DNA of 64,000 bases, taken from JAGVIE01 sp964520905. Lineage in GTDB: Bacteria > Bacteroidota > Ignavibacteria > UBA10030 > SZUA-254. Positions 51,174 through 60,466 of this stretch are shown piece by piece (the first letter of the stretch is position 1; every line of letters begins with the position of its first letter). The DNA is taken from the NCBI GenBank assembly GCA_964520905.1, contig CAZFQL010000004.1:124001-188000 (forward strand), read 5' to 3'. Below the pieces are notes generated by a model. It did no database searches. It was not told the DNA's origin and was given only the letters and a program-made list of their open reading frames with translations. Position numbers and translations under genes: made by a program.

Positions 51174-53342
51174 TTACCGATTCTCATTTTCATTGGCGGA
51201 TTCTTTTTCAATCTCTTTCAAGAATTCTGCATTCCTGATATTTTCAAGTTCCAGGGGATGTTCATCAGCCATTTCTTCCTCGGTTAAAGTGCCTTTCCAG
51301 AATGCAAGATTGATTGGGTAGATGTCCGGATTGAATATTACAAAATAAAAATGCCAAGCTATGATCGATAGTGTTGCAAGCCATGCCTCATAATAATGGA
51401 TCGTTCGGGCAACATCCCATCCTAATTTTGTAAGCAAACCGAGAAAAGTATTATCAAACCAAAGTACGAAACCGGTCGCCGCCATGACAATAGTTCCCCA
51501 TATCAAAGCCCAGTATTCACTTTTTTCAATATAACTAAATCTCCCGAATTTTGGTTTAACTTCTGAAATTCCCAGATTATATTTCAGCACACCCACAGCG
51601 TCGGCTGCGTCTCTGAGTGTTGGAAGTAAATCTCTGATTAATTGTTTACCCCTTGTAACGAAGAAAATATAATAAAGATGATATAAACTTACCAGTACAA
51701 GTATAACGCCTGCGATTCGATGGACGATTCCACGTATATCGAACATCAACGGGCTGATGTTGCGTATCGGCACTACCCACCACGCATCTGGATATTTTAA
51801 AGCAAAACCGGTCAGAACCAGCGTAATGAAGCTTACAAGTAGAGTGACGTGTTGCAGCCGCTCACTCAGCGACATACGGAGATATAAACCGCGGCCATAA
51901 TGCTCTTCGATGATTAAACCTCGCCGAATCATTAACTTTCGTTTGGACTTTCTCACGAAATCAAAAAGATTGTGTGCCATCATCCCGCCGATTGTAATTA
52001 CTATCAACATGATATATGATGTTGAGATCCAGTAGAGCAGAGGCTCGTCCTTGTTTTCGGTGGCTATATGGACCGAGCCGATCGTGAATCTTTCATTTGC
52101 TCCGGGATGACATTTACCGCACGTGGTTGCCAGATTTGCTTTATTAATCGTTGAAGTCGGATCGCTTGATGGTTTGATGTTATGAACGCCATGACAACTT
52201 GCACAATTTGCAACTTCAACAGATCCGGCTTCGCTGGCTAAACCATGATAGCTATCAGAAAATGTTTTGAAACGGTCGCTGTCAAGTCCATACTTTTGCG
52301 ATAACTTTATCGAGCTATGACAGGGTGAGCAAACGCGGGAAGAAACATTTGCCGCGGCAACCCTGGATGTTGGATCGCTGTGGCGGAGAATGTCGTGCTC
52401 GCCATGGCAGTCGGTACAAATAGGCGCATCTTTCACTCCTTTTTTCAATGCAACACTGTGTATGCTTCCTTCGTATTCATGAGCAACATCGGCGTGGCAT
52501 TTTGAACATGTTTCAGCAAGGTGTAGTTTGCTAACGAGCGCCGTCGGGTCTTGCCCTTTTTTCATTTCATGACTTCCATGACAATCAACGCAGTTAGCCG
52601 CTTTTGCATTCCCCTTCAGAAGGGCGGAACCGTGGACGCTTTTTTCATATGCCGCAATGAAGCCGGCAGTGGGCGACGTTTCTGCGCGAACGTCCGGGTT
52701 ATCAAGGTGACATGATAAGCAAACTTTTTCTTGTTCAGTTTTATATTTTAATGAATCGCGAATACCGGCGCTGTTCGAAATCTCATGACGATGACACGTT
52801 AAACAATCTGGAGCGCCCTTTATAGCGCTGTTCAATGCTTTTCCATGAGATGATTGAGTAAAACTTTCCCTCACATCATTATGACATTCATTGCAAGATT
52901 CGCCGACATTTGTTTCGCTGAATTTTGATCCATCCACTTTTGATGATACGATGTTGTGACTTCCATGGCAATCTTTGCAGGTAACGTCAGGCTGTTTATT
53001 TGCCAAAATTGCCTTGACTAATTGGGGATGGAACCCATGTTTAGCCGGTGCGTTTTTATGGCACGTCAAGCAATTGACGGGTTCAATTTTTTTCTTATGG
53101 GGAATATTTTCCGCGCTGAAATCTTTATGGCATGAAATACATCCCAATTTCAAATGAGGCGATTTATCAAGAACTGATTCATCGACGAATAGGGAAATCT
53201 GCTTCCCTTCTTTTTCCATCGATATAGATTTGTCGCTATGACATGCGAGACAATCTCCACTGGATTGTGCCAGAGATGGGAGAGAATTCAATGCGAGTAA
53301 ACTACTCAGACACAGTATTATTAAAAACAAGATTTTTTTCAT
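51174..53342 (-). CDS. Fusion of a 13-heme c cytochrome with a cytochrome b domain
   Basis: A signal peptide (1-25) is followed by thirteen CXXCH sites over residues about 33-420 (for example DCLACHSD, TCKDCHGSH, ICTDCHGEH, NCASCHGVH, TCGKCHPG) and a membrane helix (about 438-458). A four-helix cytochrome b follows (about 490-690) with HVTLLVSFITLVLTG, GIVHRIAGVILVLVSLYHLY and TIHYYEAWLATLSIIAWHFY. It is a one-chain quinol:cytochrome c module, the fused paralogue of the separate genes at 49160 and 48328 that follow it. A terminator-like hairpin lies between it and the tetraheme gene upstream. Confidence 0.85.
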   Translation of the reverse strand: MKKILFLIILCLSSLLALNSLPSLAQSSGDCLACHSDKSISMEKEGKQISLFVDESVLDKSPHLKLGCISCHKDFSAENIPHKKKIEPVNCLTCHKNAPAKHGFHPQLVKAILANKQPDVTCKDCHGSHNIVSSKVDGSKFSETNVGESCNECHNDVRESFTQSSHGKALNSAIKGAPDCLTCHRHEISNSAGIRDSLKYKTEQEKVCLSCHLDNPDVRAETSPTAGFIAAYEKSVHGSALLKGNAKAANCVDCHGSHEMKKGQDPTALVSKLHLAETCSKCHADVAHEYEGSIHSVALKKGVKDAPICTDCHGEHDILRHSDPTSRVAAANVSSRVCSPCHSSIKLSQKYGLDSDRFKTFSDSYHGLASEAGSVEVANCASCHGVHNIKPSSDPTSTINKANLATTCGKCHPGANERFTIGSVHIATENKDEPLLYWISTSYIMLIVITIGGMMAHNLFDFVRKSKRKLMIRRGLIIEEHYGRGLYLRMSLSERLQHVTLLVSFITLVLTGFALKYPDAWWVVPIRNISPLMFDIRGIVHRIAGVILVLVSLYHLYYIFFVTRGKQLIRDLLPTLRDAADAVGVLKYNLGISEVKPKFGRFSYIEKSEYWALIWGTIVMAATGFVLWFDNTFLGLLTKLGWDVARTIHYYEAWLATLSIIAWHFYFVIFNPDIYPINLAFWKGTLTEEEMADEHPLELENIRNAEFLKEIEKESANENENR

Positions 53343-53356
53343 GAGATTTATGCAAT

Positions 53357-53405
53357 AAAAACCCTGCCAGCAATATTGGGATGTAACGAAACGCTGCTGG
53401 CAGGG
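53357..53405 (-). terminator. Intrinsic terminator/attenuator after the tetraheme gene
   Basis: A perfect 11-bp stem CCCTGCCAGCA/TGCTGGCAGGG (53362-53372 with 53395-53405) with a 22-nt loop is followed on the minus strand by TTTTTATT. It lies between the tetraheme stop (53444) and the fusion-cytochrome start (53342). It leaves almost no room for a new promoter, so partial read-through is likely. Confidence 0.75.
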
Positions 53406-53443
53406 AAATGAATATTCACTACATTAGACGATGAACTATGCAG

Positions 53444-53998
53444 TTATGATTTCTTTACAGGATGTTTAATCTTTCCCCACATATCTTTAAATTTAAATTC
53501 TTTAAAGGTTGGGCTCTTTTCATTATGGCAAGTTTTGCATTGTTTCTCAATAGCAGCTTCGTCTTTATATTCCGTTAAGCCGGCTGCAATTGCTTTTGCC
53601 TTATCTTTCATGATTGCCATATTTTTGTATGCTGAGCCAGCGCCGTGGCATGATTCGCATGTTACACCTTCTTTTACATCGAATGTTTTATCCAACAATT
53701 TTGCATCGGCGGTAATAACATGACATGATAGACATTCTGGAGATTCAGATGCCGGTTTTTTTAATCCTTTTTCTTTCGCGATTTTTGCGGATGCATCAGA
53801 TGTTAGAGTAACAAATGCTTTTGCGTGTTTCGATTCGCTCCATACTTTTAATTGATTACCCTTGGCGTCTGTTTTGTGACACATCGAGCAACCTTTTACT
53901 CCAACATATTTGTTAGGCGTTTTATCTCCTGCTAGCCCAGGCACAACAAGTAAAACAACGAAGGCAACCAGCAAGATTACAACAATTGCATGTTTCAT
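53444..53998 (-). CDS. Tetraheme cytochrome c554-like protein
   Basis: A signal peptide (1-24, ending GLAGDK) is followed by four CXXCH sites: GCSMCHKTDAKG, ECLSCHVITAD, TCESCHGAGSAYKN and QCKTCHNEKSP. The order and spacing, including the CESCHGAGS segment, match the cytochrome c554/c-prime family (YVGxxxCxxCH start: NKYVGVKGCSMCH). It is a small soluble periplasmic carrier. AGGAGC precedes the ATG. It lies between the stress protein gene and the multiheme operon and may be highly expressed, given the strong terminator after it. Confidence 0.88.
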   Translation of the reverse strand: MKHAIVVILLVAFVVLLVVPGLAGDKTPNKYVGVKGCSMCHKTDAKGNQLKVWSESKHAKAFVTLTSDASAKIAKEKGLKKPASESPECLSCHVITADAKLLDKTFDVKEGVTCESCHGAGSAYKNMAIMKDKAKAIAAGLTEYKDEAAIEKQCKTCHNEKSPTFKEFKFKDMWGKIKHPVKKS

Positions 53999-54044
53999 AA
54001 TAGCTCCTATATAATAATAGAATAAATTATTGTGGGATATTAGT

Positions 54045-54563
54045 TTAATTATCTTTACGTTTTACGTTATTCAGCTTCAGGTGCAATTGTTCATCGATGT
54101 CTTCTTCCAGAATCATCTGAACTTTGGTCGGCTTCACAGCAAGAACAGGAATAGGAGAATGTCTAATTACTTTCTCGGCTACACTTCCCATCAGGATGTG
54201 TGCTATTCCTGCGCGTCCATGTGTTGATATGATGATCAGGTCAACGTTTTCATCGAAAGCGAACCTCACAATTTCTCTGCTCGGGTCCCCAACGCGAATA
54301 TTCTTAGTGATATCGTCACATTCACTTAGATGCTGGGATGCGATTGCTTCTAAACTTTTCATCGCATTTTTTTCCGCATCCTTTAATAAATTCTCGGAAC
54401 TTTTCGAACCTTTACTTAATTTGCGGGAAGTTCCTTTATCTAATACATGAAGCAAGCATATTTCTGCTTCTTGAAGCTCAGATACTACCGACGCATACTC
54501 CAAGGCTACCAGTGAAAGCTTGGAAAAATCTGTAGGTACAAGTATCTTTTTGATTTTTTTCAT
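54045..54563 (-). CDS. Universal stress protein (UspA family)
   Basis: The N-terminus KKILVPTDFSKLSLVALEYA is the family start. The C-terminal nucleotide loop STHGRAGIAHILMGSVAEK corresponds to G-2x-G-9x-G-S but with Ser for the first Gly; IPVLAV ends the core. About 170 residues, one domain. The ATG at 54563 is chosen; a GTG eight codons earlier is possible. It lies 46 nt upstream of the tetraheme cytochrome gene on the same strand. Role in stress or growth arrest is inferred from the family only. Confidence 0.85.
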   Translation of the reverse strand: MKKIKKILVPTDFSKLSLVALEYASVVSELQEAEICLLHVLDKGTSRKLSKGSKSSENLLKDAEKNAMKSLEAIASQHLSECDDITKNIRVGDPSREIVRFAFDENVDLIIISTHGRAGIAHILMGSVAEKVIRHSPIPVLAVKPTKVQMILEEDIDEQLHLKLNNVKRKDN

Positions 54564-54724
54564 TTTCAAAACCGATCCTTGCGACACTTACGATATATAA
54601 TATGCGAAATATATGAAATATTCATCACAAAAGATATGCCTATATAAATTATTTAAAATATGCCTTCTATTATAATAATATTGTAACTATATATCAACAT
54701 TGAGAATTACAGTGTGTATAATGA

Positions 54725-56083
54725 CTACTCATGTGGTATATTTAAATCTTTTATCCGTCTGTAAAGTGTCGGAAGACTGATCTTCAATGTTTGGGCGGTT
54801 ATTTCTTTATTGAAATTATGTTTGCGTAATTCAGAGTGGATATACTGACGCTCAAGATTATTCATTGCAGATTCTAGAGACGAAAAGTTAGATGATAGTT
54901 CCATATTGCTTCCGGCGCGGAAAAATTCTGGCAGATCGTTTATTGAAATAAATTTTTCGTTACAAAAGATAACAGCACGTTCAATTACGTTCTCCAGTTC
55001 CCGTATTTCCCCTTTCCACTCGTGCTGGATAAGAAATTGCATCGCCGTATTATCTACGCCCTGTATATCTTTCCGCATTTCTTGTCTGAATTTGTTCACG
55101 AAATGATCAACAAGAAGCGGAATGTCTTCCTTCCTTTCGGCAAGCGATGGGAGCTTGATGTCTACAACATTAAGCCGATAAAATAAATCCTCACGGAAGT
55201 AACCGGAGGCAACCTGCTTCTGAAGATCCCGATTTGTGGCTGCGATAAACCTGACGTCGACTAATATGGAAGATGACATTCCTACCGGCGTGATTTCTTT
55301 TTGTTCGATTGCGCGCAGTAATTTTACTTGTAGCTGCATCGGCATTTCGCTAACCTCGTCGAGAAAGAGCGTTCCGCTGTCGGCAGCTTTGAAGTATCCC
55401 ATTTTATCCGCTACCGCGCCGGTAAAAGAGCCTTTCTTATGCCCGAACAGTTCGCTCTCAATCAATGTTTCGGGTATCGCTCCGCAGTTAACGGTAATAA
55501 ATGGTTGTTCTTTTCTCTTGCTGTTGAAATGTATTGCCTTAGCAACCAACTCCTTGCCCGTTCCGCTTCTTCCTGTGATCAGAATCGTACTGTCGGTTGC
55601 AGAAACACGATTAATAAGATCAAATACGCTTTGCATCGGCGCACTTGTACCGACCAGATTGGAAACGCCTGCTTCGCGGTGAAGTTCACGGCGCAAATAC
55701 TGATTCTCAAGTGCAAGTTTTTTATGCTCAAAGAGTCGGCGAATTTTAACAAGCAATTCGTCAAACTCAATCGGTTTCAAAATATAATCGTTTGCACCTG
55801 TACGTAAAGCGGCTATGGCGGTTTCGAGCGAGCCGTAGGCTGTAATGATGATGACAGATGTTTCCGGATTCAACTGAACGATCCGATCGAGTAACTCGAT
55901 TCCTTTCATTTCAGGCATCTCAAGGTCGGTAATTACGAGGTCGTAAGATTCAACTTTAAGTTTTTCATATGCGGCGCGCCCATTGTCTGCCTCGCCTACC
56001 GTGTAACCTTCTTTCCGTAAAATATATGAAATTGATTCGCGAATAATCTGCTCATCGTCTACAACTAATATTTTGTCTGGCAT
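54725..56083 (-). CDS. NtrC-family sigma54-dependent response regulator (second)
   Basis: Receiver (DDEQ, phospho-Asp in LVITDLEMPEMKG, Lys in YILKPIEF). AAA+ domain with Walker A GRSGTGKE, the sigma54-contact loop GSFTGAVADK, Walker B GTLFLDEVSEM and FREDLFYRL. C-terminal HTH (NKEITAQTLKISLPTLYRRI). The start is placed at MPDKILVVDDEQ; the frame runs 34 codons further upstream without similarity. It lies 39 nt after hemN. No kinase gene is beside it. It may control the large cytochrome operon next to it, but no matching promoter was found there. Confidence 0.88.
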   Translation of the reverse strand: MPDKILVVDDEQIIRESISYILRKEGYTVGEADNGRAAYEKLKVESYDLVITDLEMPEMKGIELLDRIVQLNPETSVIIITAYGSLETAIAALRTGANDYILKPIEFDELLVKIRRLFEHKKLALENQYLRRELHREAGVSNLVGTSAPMQSVFDLINRVSATDSTILITGRSGTGKELVAKAIHFNSKRKEQPFITVNCGAIPETLIESELFGHKKGSFTGAVADKMGYFKAADSGTLFLDEVSEMPMQLQVKLLRAIEQKEITPVGMSSSILVDVRFIAATNRDLQKQVASGYFREDLFYRLNVVDIKLPSLAERKEDIPLLVDHFVNKFRQEMRKDIQGVDNTAMQFLIQHEWKGEIRELENVIERAVIFCNEKFISINDLPEFFRAGSNMELSSNFSSLESAMNNLERQYIHSELRKHNFNKEITAQTLKISLPTLYRRIKDLNIPHE

Positions 56084-56121
56084 TAAATTTACCCGTGTAT
56101 CTGTTAAAATAAATAAATGAT

Positions 56122-57543
56122 TTAAACTGTTCTGGAGAAAACCGGTTTTTCCTTCGGTATTTTTGTCAGATAAGCATCGAAGCACATTGCAATATTTCGC
56201 AGGAACAATCTTCCCTGCGACGTTACCGTTAGTGTACCGCCCGATCTTTGCAGCAGCTTGTCTTCGATAAAAGGTTGAAGGCTATTAATGGTGTCCTTGA
56301 AATATTCTTCAAATACAATCTTGAACTTTTTCTCGACATCGGAGATTTCAAGCGCGAGATCGCACATTAACCTCATAATAATGTGCTTGCGAAGCTCATC
56401 ATCGAACGACATTTGGTACCCAACATCGGTTGCAAAGTGACCCGCATCGATTGCCTTGTAATATCCCGTCAAGGTTTTTGCGTTCTGGGCATAATTATTA
56501 GCAAAATGACTAATCGAAGACATCCCAAGTCCGAAAAGATCGCATCCGGCTTTTGTTGAGTATCCCTGAAAATTTCTATGCAATGATTTATTCATTTGCG
56601 ATATTGTCAGCTCGTCATCAGCTTTAGCAAAGTGATCCATTCCGATATATACATAACCTGCATCGATAAGTTTTTTTATTGTCATCAGAAGAATCTTCAT
56701 CTTATTTTCCGGCGTTGGCAAATCTTCCGGTTTGATAAGTTTCTGGTGAGGTTTTATCCACGGGACGTAAGCGAAATTGTACACGGCGATACGTTCAGGC
56801 GAAACCTCGATGATGTGATCAACTGTTTTCTCGAACGATTCAAGCGTTTGCAGCGGAAGACCGTAAACGAGATCGAGGTTCAGACTGACGAAGCCCAGCG
56901 ACCGCGACCATTCGATTGCCTGCCGCGTGATTTCTTCTCCCTGATTTCGGTTGATTGCGGAGAGTACTTTTTCGGAATAATCTTGAACCCCCATGCTTAT
57001 TCGGTTAAATCCGTTTTGTCGTAATGACTGCAGATGCTCTAATGTGAGGTCTCTAGGATCGATCTCAACGCTTAACTCGGCATCATCGGTAAAATTGAAA
57101 CGTTTTTTGATGTACGATGCGATTTCGGAAATTTCAATTGGCGTTAAATATGTGGGTGTTCCGCCTCCCCAATGCATCTGGATTACTTTACGGTTTGGAT
57201 GAATATAAGACGACAGTAAATCGATTTCTCTTTTAAGGTAATCAAGATATTCTTTCACGCGTTCCCGGTTTTGAGTAATGATGGTAGTGCATCCGCAGAA
57301 ATAACAGAGCGTATCGCAGAACGGGATATGGAGATACAGCGATAAATCGGTTTTGTTATCCGGATGATTCAACTTGCTGATTTCTCTTTTATATCTCTCG
57401 TAACCAAACTCTTTTGAAAAAAGAGGCGCTGTCGGATAGCTTGTATAGCGTGGACCCGGGCGGTCGTATTTCTTCATTAATTCAGCGAGGTTTGGACCAA
57501 TTAAATCGTCATCGGGTTTCATAGTAACTTTGTTTAACTTCAT
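56122..57543 (-). CDS. hemN: Oxygen-independent coproporphyrinogen III oxidase
   Basis: Radical SAM enzyme converting coproporphyrinogen III to protoporphyrinogen IX without O2. It has HIPFCDTLCYFCGCTT (CX3CX2CXC), the substrate and SAM motif MHWGGGTPTYL, and GVQDYSEKVL; the N-terminal PGPRYTSYPTAP is the HemN-specific start that separates it from HemW. The C-terminal domain is present. Anaerobic heme supply fits the heme demand of the surrounding cytochromes. An ATG seven codons in is an alternative start. Confidence 0.92.
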   Translation of the reverse strand: MKLNKVTMKPDDDLIGPNLAELMKKYDRPGPRYTSYPTAPLFSKEFGYERYKREISKLNHPDNKTDLSLYLHIPFCDTLCYFCGCTTIITQNRERVKEYLDYLKREIDLLSSYIHPNRKVIQMHWGGGTPTYLTPIEISEIASYIKKRFNFTDDAELSVEIDPRDLTLEHLQSLRQNGFNRISMGVQDYSEKVLSAINRNQGEEITRQAIEWSRSLGFVSLNLDLVYGLPLQTLESFEKTVDHIIEVSPERIAVYNFAYVPWIKPHQKLIKPEDLPTPENKMKILLMTIKKLIDAGYVYIGMDHFAKADDELTISQMNKSLHRNFQGYSTKAGCDLFGLGMSSISHFANNYAQNAKTLTGYYKAIDAGHFATDVGYQMSFDDELRKHIIMRLMCDLALEISDVEKKFKIVFEEYFKDTINSLQPFIEDKLLQRSGGTLTVTSQGRLFLRNIAMCFDAYLTKIPKEKPVFSRTV

Positions 57544-57990
57544 TTTATGTATAGAACAATATTAATGATGATCAGATTTGATTCAATCGTTATGCCATAA
57601 AAAACGATTATTTTCGTTTAATTTTCCGGAAAAACAGGAGGGATATTTATTATCCTTGAGAAACAGCATCGCTCCTTTTTCATGCATGATAACATAGGAG
57701 CATAAATATATACTGTTTAAACTGATGAGAGTACTATATATAGAGGTGAAAAAAAATCTAAACCGAATAATAATAATATCTACTATTGCTAATAGATTTA
57801 ACCGGCTTGATATTGAATGCAGAAAAACGATTACACTTTCAACAGTGATAAGGCAATCGAATGGCATTTGAAAGTAATGTTTAATCCATATATTTTGAGT
57901 TCAGTAAATGGAATGATTTTTGTGTATCTTTTGACAGACGATATAGATGATACACAGTAAATTGTTCTGCCGAAACAACAAAGGATAAGT
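57544..57990. other. Divergent intergenic region, hemN / hydrogenase operon
   Basis: 447 AT-rich bases. A 7-bp hairpin AATCGTT/AACGATT (57585-57591 with 57603-57609) lies close to hemN. AAGGATAA precedes the GTG of hydB. The 94-codon minus frame at 57583-57867 is low complexity and unconvincing. Promoters for both directions must be here but I cannot assign them. Confidence 0.5.
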
Positions 57991-59160
57991 GTGAAAACCA
58001 AAGAGCATTTACCAACACCTACGGTTACGATTGAGCGGATAAACCTCGATGTCGTATTCAGTACGTTAATAAACAATGGTTATAATGTAATTGGTCCTAC
58101 TGTGCGAGAAGGCGCTATTGTTTATGATTCGATAACTGCAAGTAATAATCTGCCGGTTGGTTTTACACAGGAACAAGACGCCGGGAAATATAAACTTGTG
58201 AAACGCGGCGATCAAGCAGTGTTTGGTTTTAACAGCACCCCGCAATCGTGGAAGAAATTTCTTCACCCCCCAACTTTAGAATTATGCTATTCTCATCGTG
58301 ACAGGAACAGCATAACGATTACAACGCCCAAAACTGAGTCGCAAAAACATGCATTTGTTGGTGTTCGGTCCTGCGATCTTGCGGCTATCTCGGTACTGGA
58401 TAAAGTATTTATTTCCAGCCCGTATACTGATACTGGTTATCAGGCTCGACGATCGGATATATTCATTGTTGCCGTCAACTGCGGACAGGCTGGCGGTACT
58501 TGCTTTTGTACTTCTATGCAAACAGGTCCAGGCGCAACAAAAGGGTTCGATATTGCGCTGACCGAAATAATTGAGAAAGACCGTCATTATTTTGTTGCGG
58601 AGCCGGGAACAGAGCAAGGTGAAACTATCCTGAAAGGCGTCCCACACAAAGAAGCAAATATTTATGAACTGAAAGCGGCAGAAAGTCTGCTTGAAAATAC
58701 CGCTGAACAGATGGGTCGGAAAGTCGACACCACGAATATCGCGGAACTTCTGAATAATAATTCCGATCATGCGCGATGGCAGGAAGTTGCAAAACGCTGC
58801 CTTACGTGCGGAAACTGTACAATGGTTTGCCCGACATGTTTCTGTAGTACGATAGAAGATGTAACAGATTTATCGGGCGATAATGCATCACGTATCAGAA
58901 AATGGGATTCGTGTTTCACGTTGGGATTTTCATATATACACGGAGGGTCTATCCGTCCGTCGGCAATGTCGCGATATCGCCAATGGTTGACACACAAGTT
59001 TTCTTCATGGCATCATCAATTCGGAACATCAGGGTGTGTCGGATGTGGAAGATGCGTAACTTGGTGTCCTGTTGCCATCGATGTCACTGAAGAATTAAAC
59101 GCAATTAGAACCAATGAACAAACTAATCCATCGACCAAATCAACAAAGGAGAAACAATGA
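57991..59160 (+). CDS. hydB: Sulfhydrogenase beta subunit, group 3b [NiFe] hydrogenase
   Basis: Iron-sulfur subunit with two ferredoxin-type sites, RCLTCGNCTMVCPTCFC and GCVGCGRCVTWCPVAID, plus further conserved Cys (FVGVRSCDLAAI, CFCTSM). It passes electrons between the hydrogenase small subunit and the flavin subunit. The GTG start has AAGGATAA upstream. The next gene overlaps by 4 nt (ATGA). In Pyrococcus-type enzymes this subunit belongs to the module that handles NAD(P)H and sulfur. Confidence 0.88.
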   Translation: MKTKEHLPTPTVTIERINLDVVFSTLINNGYNVIGPTVREGAIVYDSITASNNLPVGFTQEQDAGKYKLVKRGDQAVFGFNSTPQSWKKFLHPPTLELCYSHRDRNSITITTPKTESQKHAFVGVRSCDLAAISVLDKVFISSPYTDTGYQARRSDIFIVAVNCGQAGGTCFCTSMQTGPGATKGFDIALTEIIEKDRHYFVAEPGTEQGETILKGVPHKEANIYELKAAESLLENTAEQMGRKVDTTNIAELLNNNSDHARWQEVAKRCLTCGNCTMVCPTCFCSTIEDVTDLSGDNASRIRKWDSCFTLGFSYIHGGSIRPSAMSRYRQWLTHKFSSWHHQFGTSGCVGCGRCVTWCPVAIDVTEELNAIRTNEQTNPSTKSTKEKQ

Positions 59161-59621
59161 TGGAATCACTTGAACCTTTATTAGCAGAGCATCCCTTTTT
59201 GAAGGGACTTGATTCGCGGTATACCCAGATTATCACCGGCTGCGCCTCGAATGTGCGCTTCGATACGGGGCAAATTATTTTTCGCGAGGGTGAAGAAGCA
59301 AATCAATTTTATATTATCCGGCAGGGCAAAGTTGCTCTTCAGATTTACACGCCGGGTCGAGGCTCGATTATTATCGACACACTCACCGAGGGGGAAGTGC
59401 TCGGATGGTCGTGGCTTATCCCGCCTTATCAGTGGCGTTTTGACGCCGTCGCTTCGGAACTGACGCGCGCTATCGCGCTGGACGGGAAATGTCTGCGAAA
59501 TAAGTGCGAAGCCGACCATGATTTAGGTTACGAACTGCTTAAGCGCTTCTCGTCTATTGTCGATCAACGTCTTGAATCAACTCGCATACGATTACTCGAT
59601 ATATATGATAGCAACCCTTGA
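59157..59621 (+). CDS. Cyclic-nucleotide-binding-domain protein without HTH
   Basis: A single cNMP-binding beta-roll of the Crp/Fnr type: TGQIIFREGEEANQFYIIRQG and GEVLGWSWLIPPYQWRF, followed by a long helix. No C-terminal DNA-binding domain is present (154 residues). The frame is embedded in the hydrogenase operon with ATGA coupling to hydB and a 17-nt overlap with hydG. It is more likely a subunit or allosteric regulator of the enzyme than a transcription factor. The ligand is unknown, and the usual phosphate-binding Arg of CAP is not evident. Confidence 0.82.
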   Translation: MMESLEPLLAEHPFLKGLDSRYTQIITGCASNVRFDTGQIIFREGEEANQFYIIRQGKVALQIYTPGRGSIIIDTLTEGEVLGWSWLIPPYQWRFDAVASELTRAIALDGKCLRNKCEADHDLGYELLKRFSSIVDQRLESTRIRLLDIYDSNP

Positions 59622-60465
59622 ACAGAAAAAAAATATCACGGCTGCTTCAGCGGATATGAAACCCGTATTATTCCGCATCAGCCGCATGCAGAAAGACACG
59701 CATGATACTTTCACTCTCGATTTAGAACCCCCGAAGGGCGGTTTCTATTTTGAACCCGGGCAATTCAATATGCTCTACCTCCATGGCGTGGGCGAAGTAC
59801 CGATCTCGATTTGCGGCGATCCATCAGTGCACAATAAATTGATTCATACAATCCGTGCCGTGGGCACTGTTACTAAAGCGATGCAAAAACTTAAGAAGGG
59901 TGACCTGTTAGGGGTGAGGGGTCCATTCGGAACACACTGGCCCGCTGAAGAATCGGTAGGTAACGACATTGTTATTATTGCTGGCGGCATCGGACTTCCA
60001 CCTTTGCGCCCTTCAATATATCATATTCTTGCGAACCGTGGAAAATATGGTAAAGTCGTTCTGCTGTACGGAACCCGTACACCTAAGGACATTCTTTACC
60101 GAAAAGAACTTGAACAATGGCGTGCACGATTCGACATGGAAGTTCATGTCACTGTCGATCGTGCGGCAGGTGATTGGCATGGAGATGTTGGTGTTGTAAC
60201 AACTTTAATTTCGCGCTCGCATTTCGATCCTTCGAATACTGTTGCTATGCTTGTCGGACCGGAAGTAATGATGCGGTTTACCGTTCTCGAATTACAAAAA
60301 CGCGGCATGGAACCCAACAATATCTATATGTCGATGGAGCGTAACATGAAATGCGGCACCGGATTTTGCGGACACTGCCAGTATGGACCGACTTTTATTT
60401 GTAAAGATGGACCGGTTTATCCGTACACTGCAATCAAAGATATCTTTGTGAAAAGAGAAATCTAA
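59605..60465 (+). CDS. hydG: Sulfhydrogenase gamma subunit (FAD/NAD(P)-binding)
   Basis: Ferredoxin-NADP reductase-like flavoprotein: FAD domain FYFEPGQFNMLYLHGVG, NAD(P) domain IIAGGIGLPPLRPSIYHIL and VLLYGTRTPKDILY, and a C-terminal [2Fe-2S] site KCGTGFCGHCQYGPTFICK. It exchanges electrons with NAD(P)H. A frame is open 16 codons further upstream, but this ATG (MIATLEQKKN) overlaps the preceding gene less. It precedes hydD by 1 nt. Confidence 0.88.
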   Translation: MIATLEQKKNITAASADMKPVLFRISRMQKDTHDTFTLDLEPPKGGFYFEPGQFNMLYLHGVGEVPISICGDPSVHNKLIHTIRAVGTVTKAMQKLKKGDLLGVRGPFGTHWPAEESVGNDIVIIAGGIGLPPLRPSIYHILANRGKYGKVVLLYGTRTPKDILYRKELEQWRARFDMEVHVTVDRAAGDWHGDVGVVTTLISRSHFDPSNTVAMLVGPEVMMRFTVLELQKRGMEPNNIYMSMERNMKCGTGFCGHCQYGPTFICKDGPVYPYTAIKDIFVKREI

Positions 60466-60466
60466 T

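Noticed and set aside
57583..57867. 94-codon minus-strand frame upstream of hemN
   Set aside because: AT-driven low-complexity hydrophobic sequence without a ribosome site or family resemblance.
57885..57905. Bacteroidota-type TAnnTTTG promoter in TATATTTTGAG
   Set aside because: One T too many to fit the consensus and no -33 TTTG at the right distance.
57908..57930. GGAATGATTTTTGTG as a sigma54 promoter for the hydrogenase operon
   Set aside because: The -12 element is GT instead of GC and no enhancer-like repeat is nearby.
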